64,000 nt of DNA from Synaphobranchus kaupii (taxonomy: Eukaryota; Chordata; Actinopteri; Anguilliformes; Synaphobranchidae), in NCBI GenBank assembly GCA_029718625.1, contig CM056379.1:67264670-67328669 (forward strand). Direction: 5' to 3'. This document shows positions 1-11,875 of this stretch, piece after piece. The notes below the pieces were generated by a model, which searched no databases, was not told the DNA's origin, and saw only the letters and a program-made list of their open reading frames with translations. Made by a program: the position numbers and the translations under genes. The stretch's first letter is position 1. Every line of letters starts with the position of its first letter.

Positions 1-483
1 AACAGAAGGTAGGCTATCAGCGTGATTTTGCTCAACCCAGGTAAATTATGGTGCCGTTGCGCTGCATAGGCGATCACATTTCAAAGACGCAGACAACACG
101 TTACATTGTAAATGCATGGTAGAAGAATTTTTATTTTTATTTTAAGAATTAAAAAAAGAAAAATCGTCCAGGCATCGACAAAGATAGCCATCGCCGATGG
201 GTTCAACCATTGTCAATAGTCGATTCCATCGACCATCGTCCCAAGCCTATTAAATAATTTAAGAAAGATTCGGTAGCATTGTTTTGGAATAGAGCTAGAG
301 TAATTAGTATAACAGTTATAACAGGCAATATTGTTTGTTGTAACTTGGCCTCATTTTGATATCAATACTTGGCAGCTAGGTATTTTTGTATGTTGAAAAC
401 GTTTATTGTTGAGATTAACTTTACTTAAAAGAATGCTATGAAATTTTGTTAAGATACCTTTAAGATGAGGCAATGTGCTTGCT
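1..483. other. Intergenic, no gene seen
   Basis: AT-rich sequence with no coding signal. Around 165-250 there is a cluster of short ATCGA/CCATCG words in both orientations that looks like the decayed end of a dispersed repeat, but no boundary can be set. Confidence 0.5.
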
Positions 484-1235
484 GGGCCCAGTTCTTCAAA
501 AAGTTTAATCTGGATCAGAATGATCCGGATTTGGAAATCCTATGTTTTGCTATCCAGGATCAGGTAATCCACCTTACTTTTGTCGGTTTTTCAAAGCAAC
601 ATTGAAACCCTGATCCAGATACAAACTTTTCAAGATTACCAGTGCTCTAAATGGGACTACATATCACAATGTAGGCTACTAGCTATGTAAAGAACAACAG
701 GTAGAATAGCCAGCGTGGGGTCACTTTAAGTGTTTTTATTTGACGAGACAGAAAATAGCACAATCAAACAATACGAACATCCCCTTCCATTTTCAATTTC
801 TTTTAAACAGTCAGACCGCTCATCTGACCCACAACAAATAAATAAAAACAAACAAATATACATTATTCACAAATACATTGTGCATATTTTAAACACGTGT
901 TTTAAATCATAAAAAGGCGAAATGTCCAATAGTTAACTACATGATAGAAATGTTGTATTATTTGACCAATTTTAAAGTTTTATTACATTTTATTCCTGAA
1001 ATCCACCCTGAATCCACCCTTCTACTGGGATCAGGATAATCCAGATTTTTTGGATCAAAGGTATCCCAATTCTACTAAAAAGTTTTCAACAACACATACT
1101 GAAGGTTTGATCCAGATAGAAACCAAGACTGGATTACCTGATCTAATCCGATTTCAAAATCCTTTTTCTCTTTTGAACAACCCATTTTCAAGATTTGATC
1201 CAATCCGATCAGATTATTTCTGAACAACTGGGCCC
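484..1235. mobile_element. Non-autonomous DNA transposon with TIRs
   Basis: The left end reads GGGCCCAGTTCTTCA and the right end, reverse-complemented, reads GGGCCCAGTTGTTCA. Similarity continues imperfectly inward through TAATCTG/GGATC-rich sequence for several tens of bases. There is no coding capacity, so this looks like a 752-bp MITE-like element. No convincing target-site duplication is visible, so the superfamily is not assigned. It ends 28 bp before the LTR that starts at 1264. Confidence 0.65.
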
Positions 1236-1263
1236 TGATGATAGCTCTGTGGATGAAGAATGT

Positions 1264-2348
1264 TGTCACGATTCCAGCTGTCATGTCATGTTTTATGTTT
1301 CATTTCTGTCTTTGTTAGATTTCTTGTTAATGTCACGTATTGTGTTTAGTCTAGTCACGCCACGTTTTATGTTTAATTCTTGTTACGTTTCATTTCCATG
1401 TCATGTCACGTTTATTGTTTGATTATTGTTACGATTTATTTTCTTGTCATGTCACATTTTATATTTTATTCATGTTACGTTTTCCGTTCATTGTTTAGCA
1501 TACACATTTCCTTGTTTTTCCGCAGCCTTGCGTTCATGCTGTTTCCCTCTCTCTCTCTCTCTCTCTCTCTTGCTGTCGCTCACGCTTCCCTAATTGTTTC
1601 ATTCTCCCATGTCTATTTACTAATCTACTAACATTAGATCAGGATTGGGTAATACTAACTCTCTAACCATGTGTTCATGTTTACCTTATGTTTCTCGTGC
1701 ATGTCATTTACTAATTTACTAACGCTAGGTCAGGATAGGTTTATTACTAACGATTACTGATTATCTTGTTACCTTGTCAGCCTTCCACACCTAATTTCCA
1801 TTTGCATGCTGCTCTCAAGCTAAGTGTCTGCACCTGTCTACACCTGCATTTAAGCTCAGTGTTCATGTCTTGTCTTCGCAAAATTGTTGCCTCCTGTTTA
1901 CAGTGCACTCTTGAGCGTTTTTCCAAGCCTGTTTTTGTTTACGATCCAAGCCTGTTTTTGACCACTGTTACTGACTTCTGTTTTGTTGACCACTGCCTGC
2001 CTGTACCACGAGTTATTGGCTGCTGTCTTTGTACTTTTGCCCCGCGGAGCGGACTCCGGTCTTGACTCTTGCATTGCCTTCGACCCCGAGCCTGCCTACC
2101 ATCTGCCTGTACTTCTGCCCCGCTGACAGCTACTCTGGTTACTGGATTATTGCATGGTGTACCGATTCTGAGACTGCCTTCTCCCTCGGTACTGTACATT
2201 GGTTTTGGCTGGATTTTTGTGCATGAACTTTGCTTGTTTTTTGACCACGCTCATTGGACATTCCCTCATTAAGCCCTCACAGGTCTTTTTCTACTACCAC
2301 TGCTTCTGAGTTGTGCATTTCGGGTCCTACCCTCACGCACCTGTCTCA
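1264..2348 (+). repeat. 5' LTR of the Ty3/gypsy element
   Basis: Starts TGTCACGATT and ends ...CTGTCTCA. The end is fixed by comparison with the partial copy at 4249-4425: both share sequence up to CTGTCTCA and then diverge. The LTR is about 1.08 kb and includes a CT microsatellite and repeated blocks of the type TTTACTAAT(C/T)TACTAAC. No TGG-type primer site follows directly, which fits self-priming elements but does not prove it. Confidence 0.75.
1546..1570. repeat. (CT)n microsatellite
   Basis: Uninterrupted CT dinucleotide run inside the gypsy LTR. Confidence 0.9.
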
Positions 2349-2364
2349 GAACAATTTCGCCACC

Positions 2365-3396
2365 ATGGACCCTGCTGACTCAACTGCCATGTTCCGCGCC
2401 CTCCAGCAACAAGGCAACATGGTCCAGCAACAAGGCAACATGGTCCAGCAACACTCTCAAGGGATCTCTGAACTTCGTCAGGAAATTCGAGAGCTGTGTG
2501 CTGAGATGAGGAGACTCGCCATCGCAGTTCAGCCACGCCCCTTGGAACAATCTGCTAACCTGCCTGCACCTCCACCTACTAACCCCATGGGAACCTGGCA
2601 ATTCCGGGAGCCACAACAACCCCCCCCGGAGAGGTTCGGCGGAGAACCGGAGAGATGCAAGGCGTTCCTACTCCAGTGCGACTTTGTGTTCCGGCAGCAA
2701 CCGCAGACCTACTACAATGACGTGATGGGGCTACTCAAGGGGAGAGCGTTGGACTGGGCTACAGCGGTGTGGTCCGGGGGTTCATTCCCTCCCCGGTACT
2801 CGATCTTCACCAAAGAGATACGAAAGGTCTTCCAGCACGCATCCAGTGACCAAGAACCTTCCCAGCGCCTGATCGCCCTTCGTCAAGGCAGGAAGTCCGC
2901 GGCGGACCATTCGATTGACTTCCGCACTCTCGCTGCTGCGACCAACTGGAATGATGCGGCTTTAGCGAACCTGTTCCTGGCCAGTCTGAGTGAGGTACTC
3001 CAGGATGAGTTGGCGTGTCTCGAACCCATTACCCAGTCCGACCCACTCGTTCGTGCCGCCATTCGTTTGGACAATCGTGTCAGACAACGCCGGACTGAAA
3101 GACAGGTTCTACCCGGCCAGCCGTACTCCAGGCGAGGGCCTATTTCGCGTCCCGAGGAGGCGCAAGCCGAGGGAGTCGAACCCATGGACCTTTCCCATGT
3201 GGGAATGAAGATCTCTCCCGAGGAACGGAGACGTCGGAGAGCTACCGGTTCCTGCTTCTATTGTGGGAGGTTGGGCCATACCCAAGATCAGTGCACCCTC
3301 CGGTCCAAGAAGTCTGGCCTATCCATTGAGGTGAGAGCGCTCGACAACCAAGAGAGGTCTGCAAGGAATGACCATCGTCCCACCCTGCCATGTTGA
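2365..3396 (+). CDS. gag: Ty3/gypsy Gag
   Basis: Structural polyprotein of the LTR retrotransposon, forming the capsid particle and packaging RNA. The ATG at 2365 is chosen because it lies in an ideal Kozak context (GCCACCATGG) just after the LTR; the in-frame ATG at 2254 lies inside the LTR. The product is 343 aa. The N-terminus is Gln-rich with a short repeat (QQQGNMV twice, about residues 15-29). A capsid-like region follows, with [14 protein letters not shown] typical of sushi-type Gag. Near the C-terminus there is an intact CCHC zinc knuckle, [15 protein letters not shown] few capsid residues before MGLLKG seem to be missing relative to the family. The stop overlaps the pol frame, as expected for -1 frameshifting. 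It is still open and looks recently active, though the element as a whole is deleted. Confidence 0.85.
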   Translation: MDPADSTAMFRALQQQGNMVQQQGNMVQQHSQGISELRQEIRELCAEMRRLAIAVQPRPLEQSANLPAPPPTNPMGTWQFREPQQPPPERFGGEPERCKAFLLQCDFVFRQQPQTYYNDVMGLLKGRALDWATAVWSGGSFPPRYSIFTKEIRKVFQHASSDQEPSQRLIALRQGRKSAADHSIDFRTLAAATNWNDAALANLFLASLSEVLQDELACLEPITQSDPLVRAAIRLDNRVRQRRTERQVLPGQPYSRRGPISRPEEAQAEGVEPMDLSHVGMKISPEERRRRRATGSCFYCGRLGHTQDQCTLRSKKSGLSIEVRALDNQERSARNDHRPTLPC

Positions 3397-4248
3397 TGCT
3401 GCCCGACAGAGCGATTCAGGTGAACGCGTTGGTGGACTCCGGAGCTGATGCGAACCTCATCGACGAAGTGATGGTCAAGGAACTGGACATTCCCACCCTC
3501 CCACTGCCCCACCCCGAGAATGCTCGGTCGTTGGATGGCAAGACGTTTTGCCGCATGACCCACATCACGAAACCCATCCAGCTAATCATTTCTGGAAACC
3601 ACATCGAGATGATTCAGTTCCGCGTCATCCGGTCCCCTAACGATCCGCTCATTCTGGGATTACCCTGGCTCCAGAGACACAACCCTACTATCGACTGGAG
3701 TTCGAGCCAGATTCAAGCCTGGAGTCGTGAGTGTCACCAGTCCTGCCTGCGATCCGCTCCTGCACCAGCAGAGGGCGCACCCACTCCACCGCAAGTCCCC
3801 AAGCTCTCCCTTGAGAAGGTGCCCACCCCTTACCACGACCTGGGCATGGTCTTTTCCAAGACGCAGGCACAGACACTCCCCCCTCATCGACCCTACGACT
3901 GCGCCATTGAGCTGCTACCTGGTTCCACACTCCCCTCAAGCTGTCTCTACAATGTCTCCAGACCTGAAAGGGAGGCCATGGAGAAATATATCCGGGACTG
4001 TCTAGCCAATGGACTGATTCGCCCATCCTCTTCACCCATGGGTGCCGGATTCTTCTTTGTTCAGAAGAAAGATGGCTCATTGTGTCCGACTTCAGAGAAC
4101 TCAAAAACATCACAGTAAAGAACAAATATCCTCTGCCATTGATTGACTCCTCCTTTCACCCTCTACACGATGCCACCACCTTCACCAAGTTAGACCTACG
4201 CAACGCCTACCACCTGGTTCGTATTCGAGAAGGTGACGAGTGGAAGAC
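3390..4248 (+). pseudogene. pol: Ty3/gypsy Pol fragment: protease and N-terminal RT
   Basis: The pol frame lies -1 relative to gag and overlaps its last codons. The aspartic protease motif [11 protein letters not shown] is at about residues 16-26, and [13 protein letters not shown] follows at about 91-103. The RT begins with the [18 protein letters not shown] block near 4005-4065. A frameshift at about 4075 moves the coding sequence to another frame from 4082, where [10 protein letters not shown], the first RT catalytic-aspartate region, is visible. At about 4249 the coding sequence ends and LTR sequence begins, so the YxDD box, RNase H and integrase are absent. Retrotransposition would need proteins supplied in trans. 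Confidence 0.85.
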
Positions 4249-4425
4249 CTGCCTTCTCCCTCGGTACTGTACATTGGTTTTGGCTGGATTTTTGTGTATG
4301 AACTTTGCTTGTTTTTTGACCACGCTCATTGGACATTCCCTCATTAAAAGCCCTCACGGGTCTTTTTCTACTACCACTGCTTCTGAGTTGTGCATTTCGG
4401 GTCCTACCCTCACGCACCTGTCTCA
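4249..4425 (+). repeat. Truncated 3' LTR of the gypsy element
   Basis: Nearly identical to 2174-2348, with a few substitutions and a 2-bp insertion in the A run near 4347. It is joined directly to RT coding sequence, so it marks an internal deletion that removed roughly the 3' half of the element and the first ~900 bp of this LTR. Confidence 0.85.
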
Positions 4426-4430
4426 CATGT

Positions 4431-5290
4431 GCTCTTGAAATAATAAGTGTGAAAAGTCCTTAATGTAGGCTAAAATGGAGAGAATATAGTGAGAAATTAT
4501 AGGTTGGCTTTATCAAACAGAAAATGCAAGCGCACCCTTTAATATTGTTGAAAAGAAATAGGCTACATAGCAGCTGTGGTGCTGAGGGTAAATGCCGTTC
4601 ATATAAGCTTGATTAACAGACCTAACGTTAATTGAATTGGCTTATCCAAAATTATCTCTCTATCGATTGGTTGCTAGGCACGTTAAAGTTTTATAGCCTA
4701 CTTTTCATTAAAGATTTCTCACTGTAGCCTACGTGTTGTGGTCAATTTGAACTAATGATACCACTTGTTAGCTAGCTAGTTTAATGTTTCTGTTTGGCCT
4801 GGACTTTTACACTATGCTGATTCTATCTAACGTTAACTAGTTAGCCTATACCGTTACACTTTAGAAGTTGATCTTTGTTTATCAATTGACATTTGTTTAA
4901 TCTAGCTGCTATAGGGCCTAATTATAAATGTATTCACGAAACTAAGTAGGGTTAAATTACCTACCTGTAGCCATATGTCCAAGGCAGCTGGAGTAGGCTA
5001 ACGGTCGGACGGCAGCGCTCAAATCAAGAAAAAAGTCCTTAAATATTAAATTAAATATCCACGCGCACGGCTTCCAAATATATCACCAGCGGGAAAAAAA
5101 GAGTCTTGAATAGGTATACAGGCAGACAGATAGATAGACAGAAAACGTATATTATAGGTATATAATAGGGCTAGCTATAAATTAGCCTAGGCTATATATA
5201 ATTAGGCTAGCATATAATTAATATATTGTAGGCTAGTAGCCTATTATGTATATAGGCCTATATTTATACAATATTGGAAAATTACACTGC
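4431..5290. other. AT-rich intergenic DNA
   Basis: No coding signal. From 5140 to 5260 the sequence is very rich in TATA, TAGGCTA and TAGCCTA words, partly self-complementary. Nothing else is recognised. Confidence 0.5.
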
Positions 5291-5299
5291 ATTTAAAAA

Positions 5300-5600
5300 G
5301 TTTAAAAGAAAAACCTCTGTGCATCGTTCTGGGAACGTTTGTTTACGAAGTAAACAAAATTCTTCCAGTTATGGAAGAATTAAACCTAAAAATAACCTTA
5401 TTCGAATGTTCTGTGTAACGTATCATGGAACCATGAGAGAATGTTATGTTTTTTAGTTCGCAGAACGTTTCGGGAACGTTACAAATTTTTTAAACTTAGA
5501 TGGAACATTCCCAAAACGTTGTGAAATGGTTCCCCAAAAATAATCATAGGGGAACCATATGCGAACGTTAGGGGAACGTTCAGTGTTTGCTGGGCTGATG
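5300..5600. repeat. AACGTTC-rich dispersed repeat
   Basis: Repeated GGGAACGTT / AACGTTC / GGTTCC words in both orientations (for example near 5328, 5470, 5515, 5567 and 5576), ending near GTGTTTGCTGGG at 5584. Dense self-complementary words of this kind are common at the ends of fish DNA transposons. The boundaries and family are not resolved. Confidence 0.5.
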
Positions 5601-5859
5601 CTGGATGACAAATGACCATCGTAGCATTAGTCCTAGGATGTAGCCAGGCTATATTTGTGTAAAACTGGCTAAATTAGGGATAAATTGAATTAAATTGACA
5701 TGTCAACCTAAATTTACACCCCTCTCGACGATGCATATGATGGCCTATCATATAGGCTAGCTTGTTGGCTAAGCCTGCTTTGTTCACGTACAGCTTCGAA
5801 CAACATAAGGGCGACGTTAATCAAATTTTTTTAATAACGCTAGTTAATGAGATGGCTAT

Positions 5860-7150
5860 TAAACATTTTTAGTAACTATTCGCGGTCATTTATCTGAATT
5901 TGCAGTTGTGGTAAGGCTGTGAGGCGATTTCAATAAGGTAACGTTGGCCTACGAAGCCTTCAACATTAATCTATCTAACATAGATATAAGTTCACCATAG
6001 TTCATTCTATCAGTCCAACATGGACATTCTGGGGAGATTATACTTGCAAAATAGGCTAACGTAAAATTTTCACAGTGGGCATTTCCATCACGATTTCTCA
6101 TAATTTAGGCTACACCTCATGTTAGCAAGGCCGGGTTGCCCTCCGAAAGCTGTTTCTCCCACAATCCAAGTTTCAACTCGCAGGCACGTATGCTGTCATA
6201 GTACTCAGCTACAACTTTGCCACGGCCCTGCATTTTAGTATTGAGAAAGTGCTCAGTCATGTCAAACATAAAGGTGAGATCCTGAATCCATGCTGGAACA
6301 GTTAACTGGGGAACAGGTCGTCCTTTGTTGTTCATGAATTCGGCAATTCCTCACGCAATTCAAAGAACCGAGCACAACACCCCTACTAAGCCAACACACT
6401 TCTGTATGGTATGGAAGACCATGGCAAAAATGTTTGTCCTGTATGATAGTCAAATTGGCGGTGATTGAGACCTTTTGCTCGGTTGAAATTTACAGTTTTT
6501 ATGACGAAATCCATCACATCGTTCATTTTAAGAGACTTCCGGCACAACGCCTCTTGATGCAAAATACAGTGGAAGTTCCAGAATTCCTGCTCGGGTCTAG
6601 CTGCCTGTATCTTGGCTTTGAATTTTGCATTCCGCGGTTGTGGTGTCCCTCATCGCCACCATGTTCTACAAACTCCTCCGTTACAGTGAACATCTCATCA
6701 ACTCCACAAATAAATATGAACTGTGCCACATCACTCACGTCAGTGCTCTCGTCGATAGCGATAGAAAACGCCAGAAAAGTCTTCACTTTCTCTTTCAGTT
6801 AGTTGTTTAAATTACCCGAGAGCTCACCGATCCTTTCTGCCACTGTATTTCTTGCTAAACTGATGTTAGCAAAGGCCTGTCGTTTATCAGGGCAAACCAA
6901 TTCAGCTTCCTTCAACATGCACGTTTTGATGAACTCCCCATCAGAGTACGGCTTCGAAGCTAAAGCAATCTCGTTAGCGATAATATAGCTAGCCTTCACA
7001 GCTGCATCATTTAGCTCACGACTACGGGTGAAGACAGACTGCTGTTTCCGTACACCTGTAATCAGCTCATTTAACTTGTCCTTACGTAGTTTACCCGTGT
7101 ACTTTTGATATTTCTCGCCATGATTTTCTTCAGTGTCTGCGAACGTTGTA
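5860..7150 (-). pseudogene. Degenerate hAT transposase (Charlie/GTF2IRD2-like lineage)
   Basis: Minus-strand fragments in several frames belong to one hAT-type transposase. From N- to C-terminal: 6999-6799 (MKASYIIANEIALASKPYSD...), 6786-6523 with the conserved IAIDESTDVSDVAQF block containing the first catalytic Asp region, 6453-6262 (LPYHTEVCWLSRGVVLG) and 6335-6117 (MNNKGRPVPQL... and EYYDSIRACELKLGLWEKQL). The fragments overlap in different frames, so frameshifts near 6790, 6520 and 6330 have killed it. The C-terminal dimerisation region is not seen. The non-coding DNA at 5860-6130 recurs at 13480-13780, linking this gene to that short element. The family call rests on the DESTD and WLSRG blocks. 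Confidence 0.75.
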
Positions 7151-7847
7151 TTCTTTTAAAACTGACTTGTTGCATGCAAATTAAGCAGGTAGCTTTTCCA
7201 TTTATTTGGAGTTTTGACATTTCTCCTGGAAAACACGACATTCTTGATCTATTTTTCGTTTATTTTTTGACAGGGACATACCGCCTGTACCTGCAAGCTA
7301 GCTAGCTGCCTCAGCACCGCTAACATTTTTTCTCTTCCTGTCTGCTACAGAGGGCTGCTTCTCCAGTTTTTAATTTGTCCTCTAGGTGTGTTGGCTATGA
7401 GGTAGGTGACACCTGGTGGACAAAATGAAAACTGCATAAGCATTTTTTATGAATGTGGTCTAAAAATGTTAGACGATCAAAAGAATTTAATGGTTTATTA
7501 ATTTTATTATAAAGCCTCATGTGGGTTTATGTCTATTGCAGTTAGGCTTAACCATAAACTAACGTCAGAAAAAATTGCTTAACACGGCTTTCTTTCAAAA
7601 CAACGTTCAGATTGGAATGCAGCTGAATACATTGATGGGGTTACGTTAAGGTTAGCCAAATATGTTCTAAAGTAGCTATTACTATGTCTGGCTTCTCTTT
7701 TAAATGTGCATCAAGCTACTATTAGCGTATTATCAACTGGCTTTTATGATAGCCTGTCATTTCTACGCCTCTGACTGCTACTGCGAGCTAACAAAGTTGC
7801 CTTTCATTTAGCATAACCACAGAACTGTACAGTTCTGAGAGCATAAC
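7151..7847. other. Intergenic, no gene seen
   Basis: Upstream flank of the hAT pseudogene followed by AT-rich DNA with AACGTTA words. No TIR could be matched here for the hAT copy. Confidence 0.4.
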
Positions 7848-8555
7848 TTAAGGCTGGTATACACTGTGCGATTTCTACCGTCCTTTACGATTGTTGCATG
7901 TCAGACTGTGCGATGCAGCCACGATAATCTGTTCTCTTCGTTGTAGTCAGACTGTGCGATAAGATCCAAAGCGTTCTATAATACGTTCAGAGATTCTATC
8001 CTACGATTTGGCTACAGTAGCCTCCGTCATCTGACGTCCACGCGCAGAATTTGATCAAATACGCACTCCAACAGACAGTCTATAAATCAATGGTTTGCAT
8101 GGGAACACTCCTACAACGATGTTGACCCCATACAGAATAATCAAACACTGTCTGTCTTTTCTGTACAACAAACAAAATCTATAGTAGGCTACTCTATAAG
8201 CCAGTACATAGGCTATGTGATCTGGCTCCTAATATGACCAGACATAGTTGCGAGACGCTCAACGAAAAAAGTCATTTAGGAAAGCCAAATGCCTAACGGA
8301 TCAGAATCCAATTACTTAACCTCCAGTGGAGAGGCAAGGAAAATGAACGCACACAGCTCAGCACGCACATAGCTACGAGATTATGGGCTATATAGCCTCA
8401 CTTTCAACAGCCACTTGAAGTTGAAAGCATAAGTAACTACATCATGGTGGGCACAAAAATCATTTAAAAAAACACAAGGCCTATCTTTGATGGATTTGAA
8501 TTGGCGTGTGATGTTTTCTACATGACAATAGGCAGTAGCCTATGGCACAATCCGG

Positions 8556-9345
8556 GTGTCCAGCAGCTTCAGCACCGTGCGGGTGGTCTGGAAAGATTTT
8601 CCCACACTAGTCGAACAGATGAAGACAGCCAGTCAGGATCCTGGGCACTCCGACAGAAAGAAAGAAGTAGGGGGGCTTCACAAACGCCTGGCAAGCAAAG
8701 GCTTTGTCATGGACCTCATGACTATGAAAGACAACCTCCATGAATTGCAGTGCCTCTCGTTGATGCTGCAGAAGAGAAGCACCTAATTAACGGACTCAAG
8801 TCGTGCCATCCACCAGACCATGGAGATCCTTACAGCAATGGAAAGCCAGGGTGGGAAATCATCAAAAAAGGCAGAAGCATGCCAGTCATCTGGGCAATTT
8901 AAGGGCAGAGCCGTAACCAACCCAAAACTCAGGATCGCTTGATTTTGTAAGGCGATGGTGAGGTACATGCCTTGGCAAAGCAGCTCTGAGTACCAACGAG
9001 GGATGCAGTGGATCAGTTCCGCGACTGGAAATTGGTGATGCAAGTGGTGAAGCTCTAGCCAGGCTCGTCACTGCAAGCAAAACATATCTACCCACATCTG
9101 CAGAATGCGAACGCGGATTTTCGGCCATGAATGACACTGACAGAAAATCCTGCAACTGCCTGCGTGAAGAAAGCCTAGCCAGCCTCCTCTTTATTGACAT
9201 AAATGGACCCCCAATGGAAAAAGTCGATCCTGGACCATTTGTAACATCCTGGCTGAGGGAGGGACACCGTCCATCGACATCATGGAAACCAGGGAGGCAG
9301 CCACAGAAGCAAGAAGAACGGGCACTGTGGTCTATTCTTAATTAA
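8556..9345 (+). pseudogene. hAT transposase remnant with C-terminal dimerisation region
   Basis: Two segments of one hAT-family protein. 8556-8786 reads SSFSTVRVVWKDFPTLVEQM and later SKGFVMDLMTMKDNLHELQC, resembling the block before the dimerisation domain in KIAA1586-like hAT proteins. After a stop and a degenerate stretch, 9095-9345 gives SAECERGFSAMND followed by LREESLASLLFIDINGPP, the hATC dimerisation signature. Stops and frameshifts between them make it non-functional. It lies inside the 7851-13131 element but on the plus strand, and belongs to a different hAT lineage from the pseudogene at 6-7 kb. Confidence 0.7.
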
Positions 9346-9814
9346 GGTAAGGCAATTAAATGTAATATTTAATTGGCTACGTAAGGGATAATGTATGGGG
9401 AGTAAGTCAGTTGTAGGTACAAAACGTTTTGTTTTTATCCTCTCACAAAGAAACAAGACAAACTCAGTTGTCTTATCTATAACTAGCTAAATGAAAAACA
9501 CATTTGCAGTGTTGAGTTTCATCATCAGCATGTTTTCTAGGCTCTCACGTTACCGCATGTAAAGTTGTCTAGCTAGTTAGCAAGCACCGGGATCTGTCCT
9601 TTCAGCACCACTATTGATTACGTTATGTTGTAGCTAATGTTTATTTTTGAAATAACTGGATGTTACCAATTGTGCATTTGACATAGGTGCATAACTGTAA
9701 TGAGTTATAGCTAGCTAGCTAGGTTATTTAGTAGCTGCTTTTTTTAAAGAGATACTGCAGAGGCTTTTCTAAAGCCTTTTTTACCGCTTCAATTTGAACT
9801 GGAACTCGTGAGTA

Positions 9815-11393
9815 GGTGTGGTCATATGACGATGGTGCCACGTAGTCATATTATGAATATTCATACGGTCAAGGAGTGAAAGGGTGTGTCTTGGTGAACT
9901 GACTCAGGCCCCCACTGAACTCAGCCTCCTTCCTGCTCTCTCCTCACCTAAACAAACAACAAAATGGCAAGCGACAAGAGTGACAGCAGTACTGCAGGGA
10001 GTTTTGAGGTGGAGGAGTTTGAAAGGATTATTTCGTGGTGGAAGACTCTTCCTCGCGAAGATGTTGCTCGAAATACAGCCGTATTCATTCGAGTCACTGG
10101 CAGCAGCAGCCGCTGTATTAGTTGAGCGATGTCTTCGCGATCGAGGAGAGGACCGGGGATGTAACCGAATGGTAGAGCTAACGTTACCTAGCTAAGTTAG
10201 CTTGTTTGTCTGCCTAAAGTAACGTTACTATTAAATACATTCAAATACAAAGCAAAACCCAATCACACAGTAACGTTAGTATATTGAACATGGCTGGTTG
10301 TAGCGCCCAGCTCCACTTGGTCCGGAGAGAATTGTTATCATTTATTAGCTAACATTCATAAATGATAGCGATAACTAGCTATCTAGCTAAATTACCAGTT
10401 CTCTGGACCAAACGGGATTAGACTCACACACAATAGACTGCTTTGCATTACCTAATTTATCGATACATTCCATCTCTCAGCAGATTATGAAAGCTAACAG
10501 AGTCGGTGGCGTTACACCGAGGAACGATACATCTGACTCCTTGGCATAATGCAGGCAAGTTAGCTAAAGATACCAAAGTAAGACGTTGTAGATGAATAAC
10601 TCTCTATGGCTACGTTCACACTGCAGGTAAAAAGTGGGCCAGATCCGATTTATTCCTCAAATGTGACACAGATCAGATTTTTTATGGAAGTGTGAACAGC
10701 GAAAATCACATTGAATCTGACATTTACAATTCTCATTTGGGCCACTTTTGAATGTGGTATTAGATACCGATACATAACCGATTGTGTCAAAGCGACTGCA
10801 GACTGTCAGATCTGAATTAATGTGACTTTTTACCGTCGTTTTTGATGCAGTTAGCAGGGCATTAGAACGTTAGCGCACGGGCTAGTTAACTCACTATTGT
10901 ACAGGGTAGGTTATCAACAGATTCACATTATATTATCATGTGTTGTCATTTTAGATACGTTAGTGGGAAATGTGCAAAGCAGTGGATCTTTTTGGGCACA
11001 AACGATACACCATAATAAGTCGGAAGTAGGCAACGTTTTTATATCATTCGCGGACAGCTGCGTTACCCGTTTTGTGATTTAAAATAATGTTAGAACTGTC
11101 CATATTATTGTCTTGGTTTGTTGCACGGTATTCATTATTCACGGTTTTCTCATGTAGCTGCTAACCGAACGTTATGGTTGTCGGTCCAATAGTGTGTCAA
11201 TAGTTTAATCTAAGGGTGCGCATGCTAAGCTATACGTTACACATGAAGTTGAACAGATGTGTCGTGTGATAGCTTTTTTATATTGTGTATTTTAACACGG
11301 CTGGAACGCTGTATTGACCAATCTGCATCCCGGAACTATCCGTTTTATAAATGTTATATCGACTAGTCTCACTAGCCAAACGGCCGAGCGCTC
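9815..11393 (+). repeat. Inverted-duplication arm A
   Basis: This segment recurs in reverse orientation at 25573-26767. The outer limit is GTGTGGTCATATGACGAT (9816) and the inner limit GGCCGAGCGCTC (about 11393). The shared part includes an ORF beginning MASDKSD and part of a nested TIR element. Arm A has about 280 bp near 10850-11140 and about 120 bp near 10490-10600 that arm B lacks. Confidence 0.85.
9964..10195 (+). pseudogene. Orphan first-exon-like ORF, frameshifted copy
   Basis: Starts MASDKSDSSTAGSFEVEEFE from ATG 9964. After VEEFERIISWWKTLPREDVAR this frame runs into an unrelated sequence. The downstream part of the ORF (IQPYSFESLAAAAA... RDRGEDRGCNRM) is in another frame, so this copy carries a frameshift near 10070. 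The intact version is at 26377-26619 on the minus strand. The family is not identified with confidence; QPYSFESLA is reminiscent of the N-terminal motif of P2X7-cytoplasmic-domain-like ORFs found in fish repeats. Confidence 0.5.
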
Positions 11394-11875
11394 CATTTTC
11401 TTAACTCGCCCGTCCTCGCCCAGGCGAGTGAGCGAGGTTAATTTCATGCCTTGCTTGAGTTTCACTTAAACCGCCCATGTCACGGTCCCCCCATTCCTGG
11501 CTCCGATCTCGCATTCACGAGTCATTCTGCACAGTAGCAGCCATGGCAGCACAAAAAGCTAGTAAAAACCTTGGATTTTTTCCCGTCTCCTCACCCTTAT
11601 CATGAGCTCCACTGCACATCAACTTTAAAATTAACGCAGAAGCTGTGACTTTGATGACTTCCTTTTTGTTGTTGTTTATTTCTGCAGGCTGTGTAACAGG
11701 CGCTATGCCTTTTGTTTTTGTTAATTTGCACGGGTCATTTGAGGAGAGCAATCGGTTCACACTGGAATCAGATATGGGCCACATTAAAAAATGTATGTGA
11801 ACAGCCAAACAAAAAAAATCGGATCTGAGCAATAAATCGGAATTGAGCACTAAGGCCTGCAGTGTGAACGTAGCC
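10608..11875. mobile_element. TIR transposon with perfect 20-bp ends, non-autonomous
   Basis: The left end GGCTACGTTCACACTGCAGG is matched perfectly by its inverted copy at 11856-11875. Further inside, GATCCGATTTATT- and GATCTGAGCAATAAATCGG-like words keep the ends loosely similar. The interior has no recognisable transposase. A part copy is present in arm B (25573 to about 26060). No target duplication is evident. Confidence 0.7.

Larger units (their letters stand above)
1264..4425 (+). mobile_element. Ty3/gypsy (sushi-like) LTR retrotransposon, internally deleted
   Basis: A 5' LTR (1264-2348) is followed by gag, protease and the start of RT. The coding sequence then switches abruptly at about 4249 into the last ~175 bp of a second LTR (4249-4425 matches 2174-2348). 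The rest of RT, RNase H, integrase and most of the 3' LTR are missing. Flanks are AATGT (1259-1263) and CATGT (4426-4430), a 5-bp target duplication with one mismatch. A sushi/chromovirus-type lineage is inferred from the style of the Gag and the absence of a tRNA-type primer site right after the LTR. Confidence 0.85.

Noticed and set aside
2254..2364. Upstream in-frame start for the gypsy gag
   Set aside because: Lies inside the LTR, and this DNA is repeated at the 3' end; the Kozak ATG at 2365 is far better.
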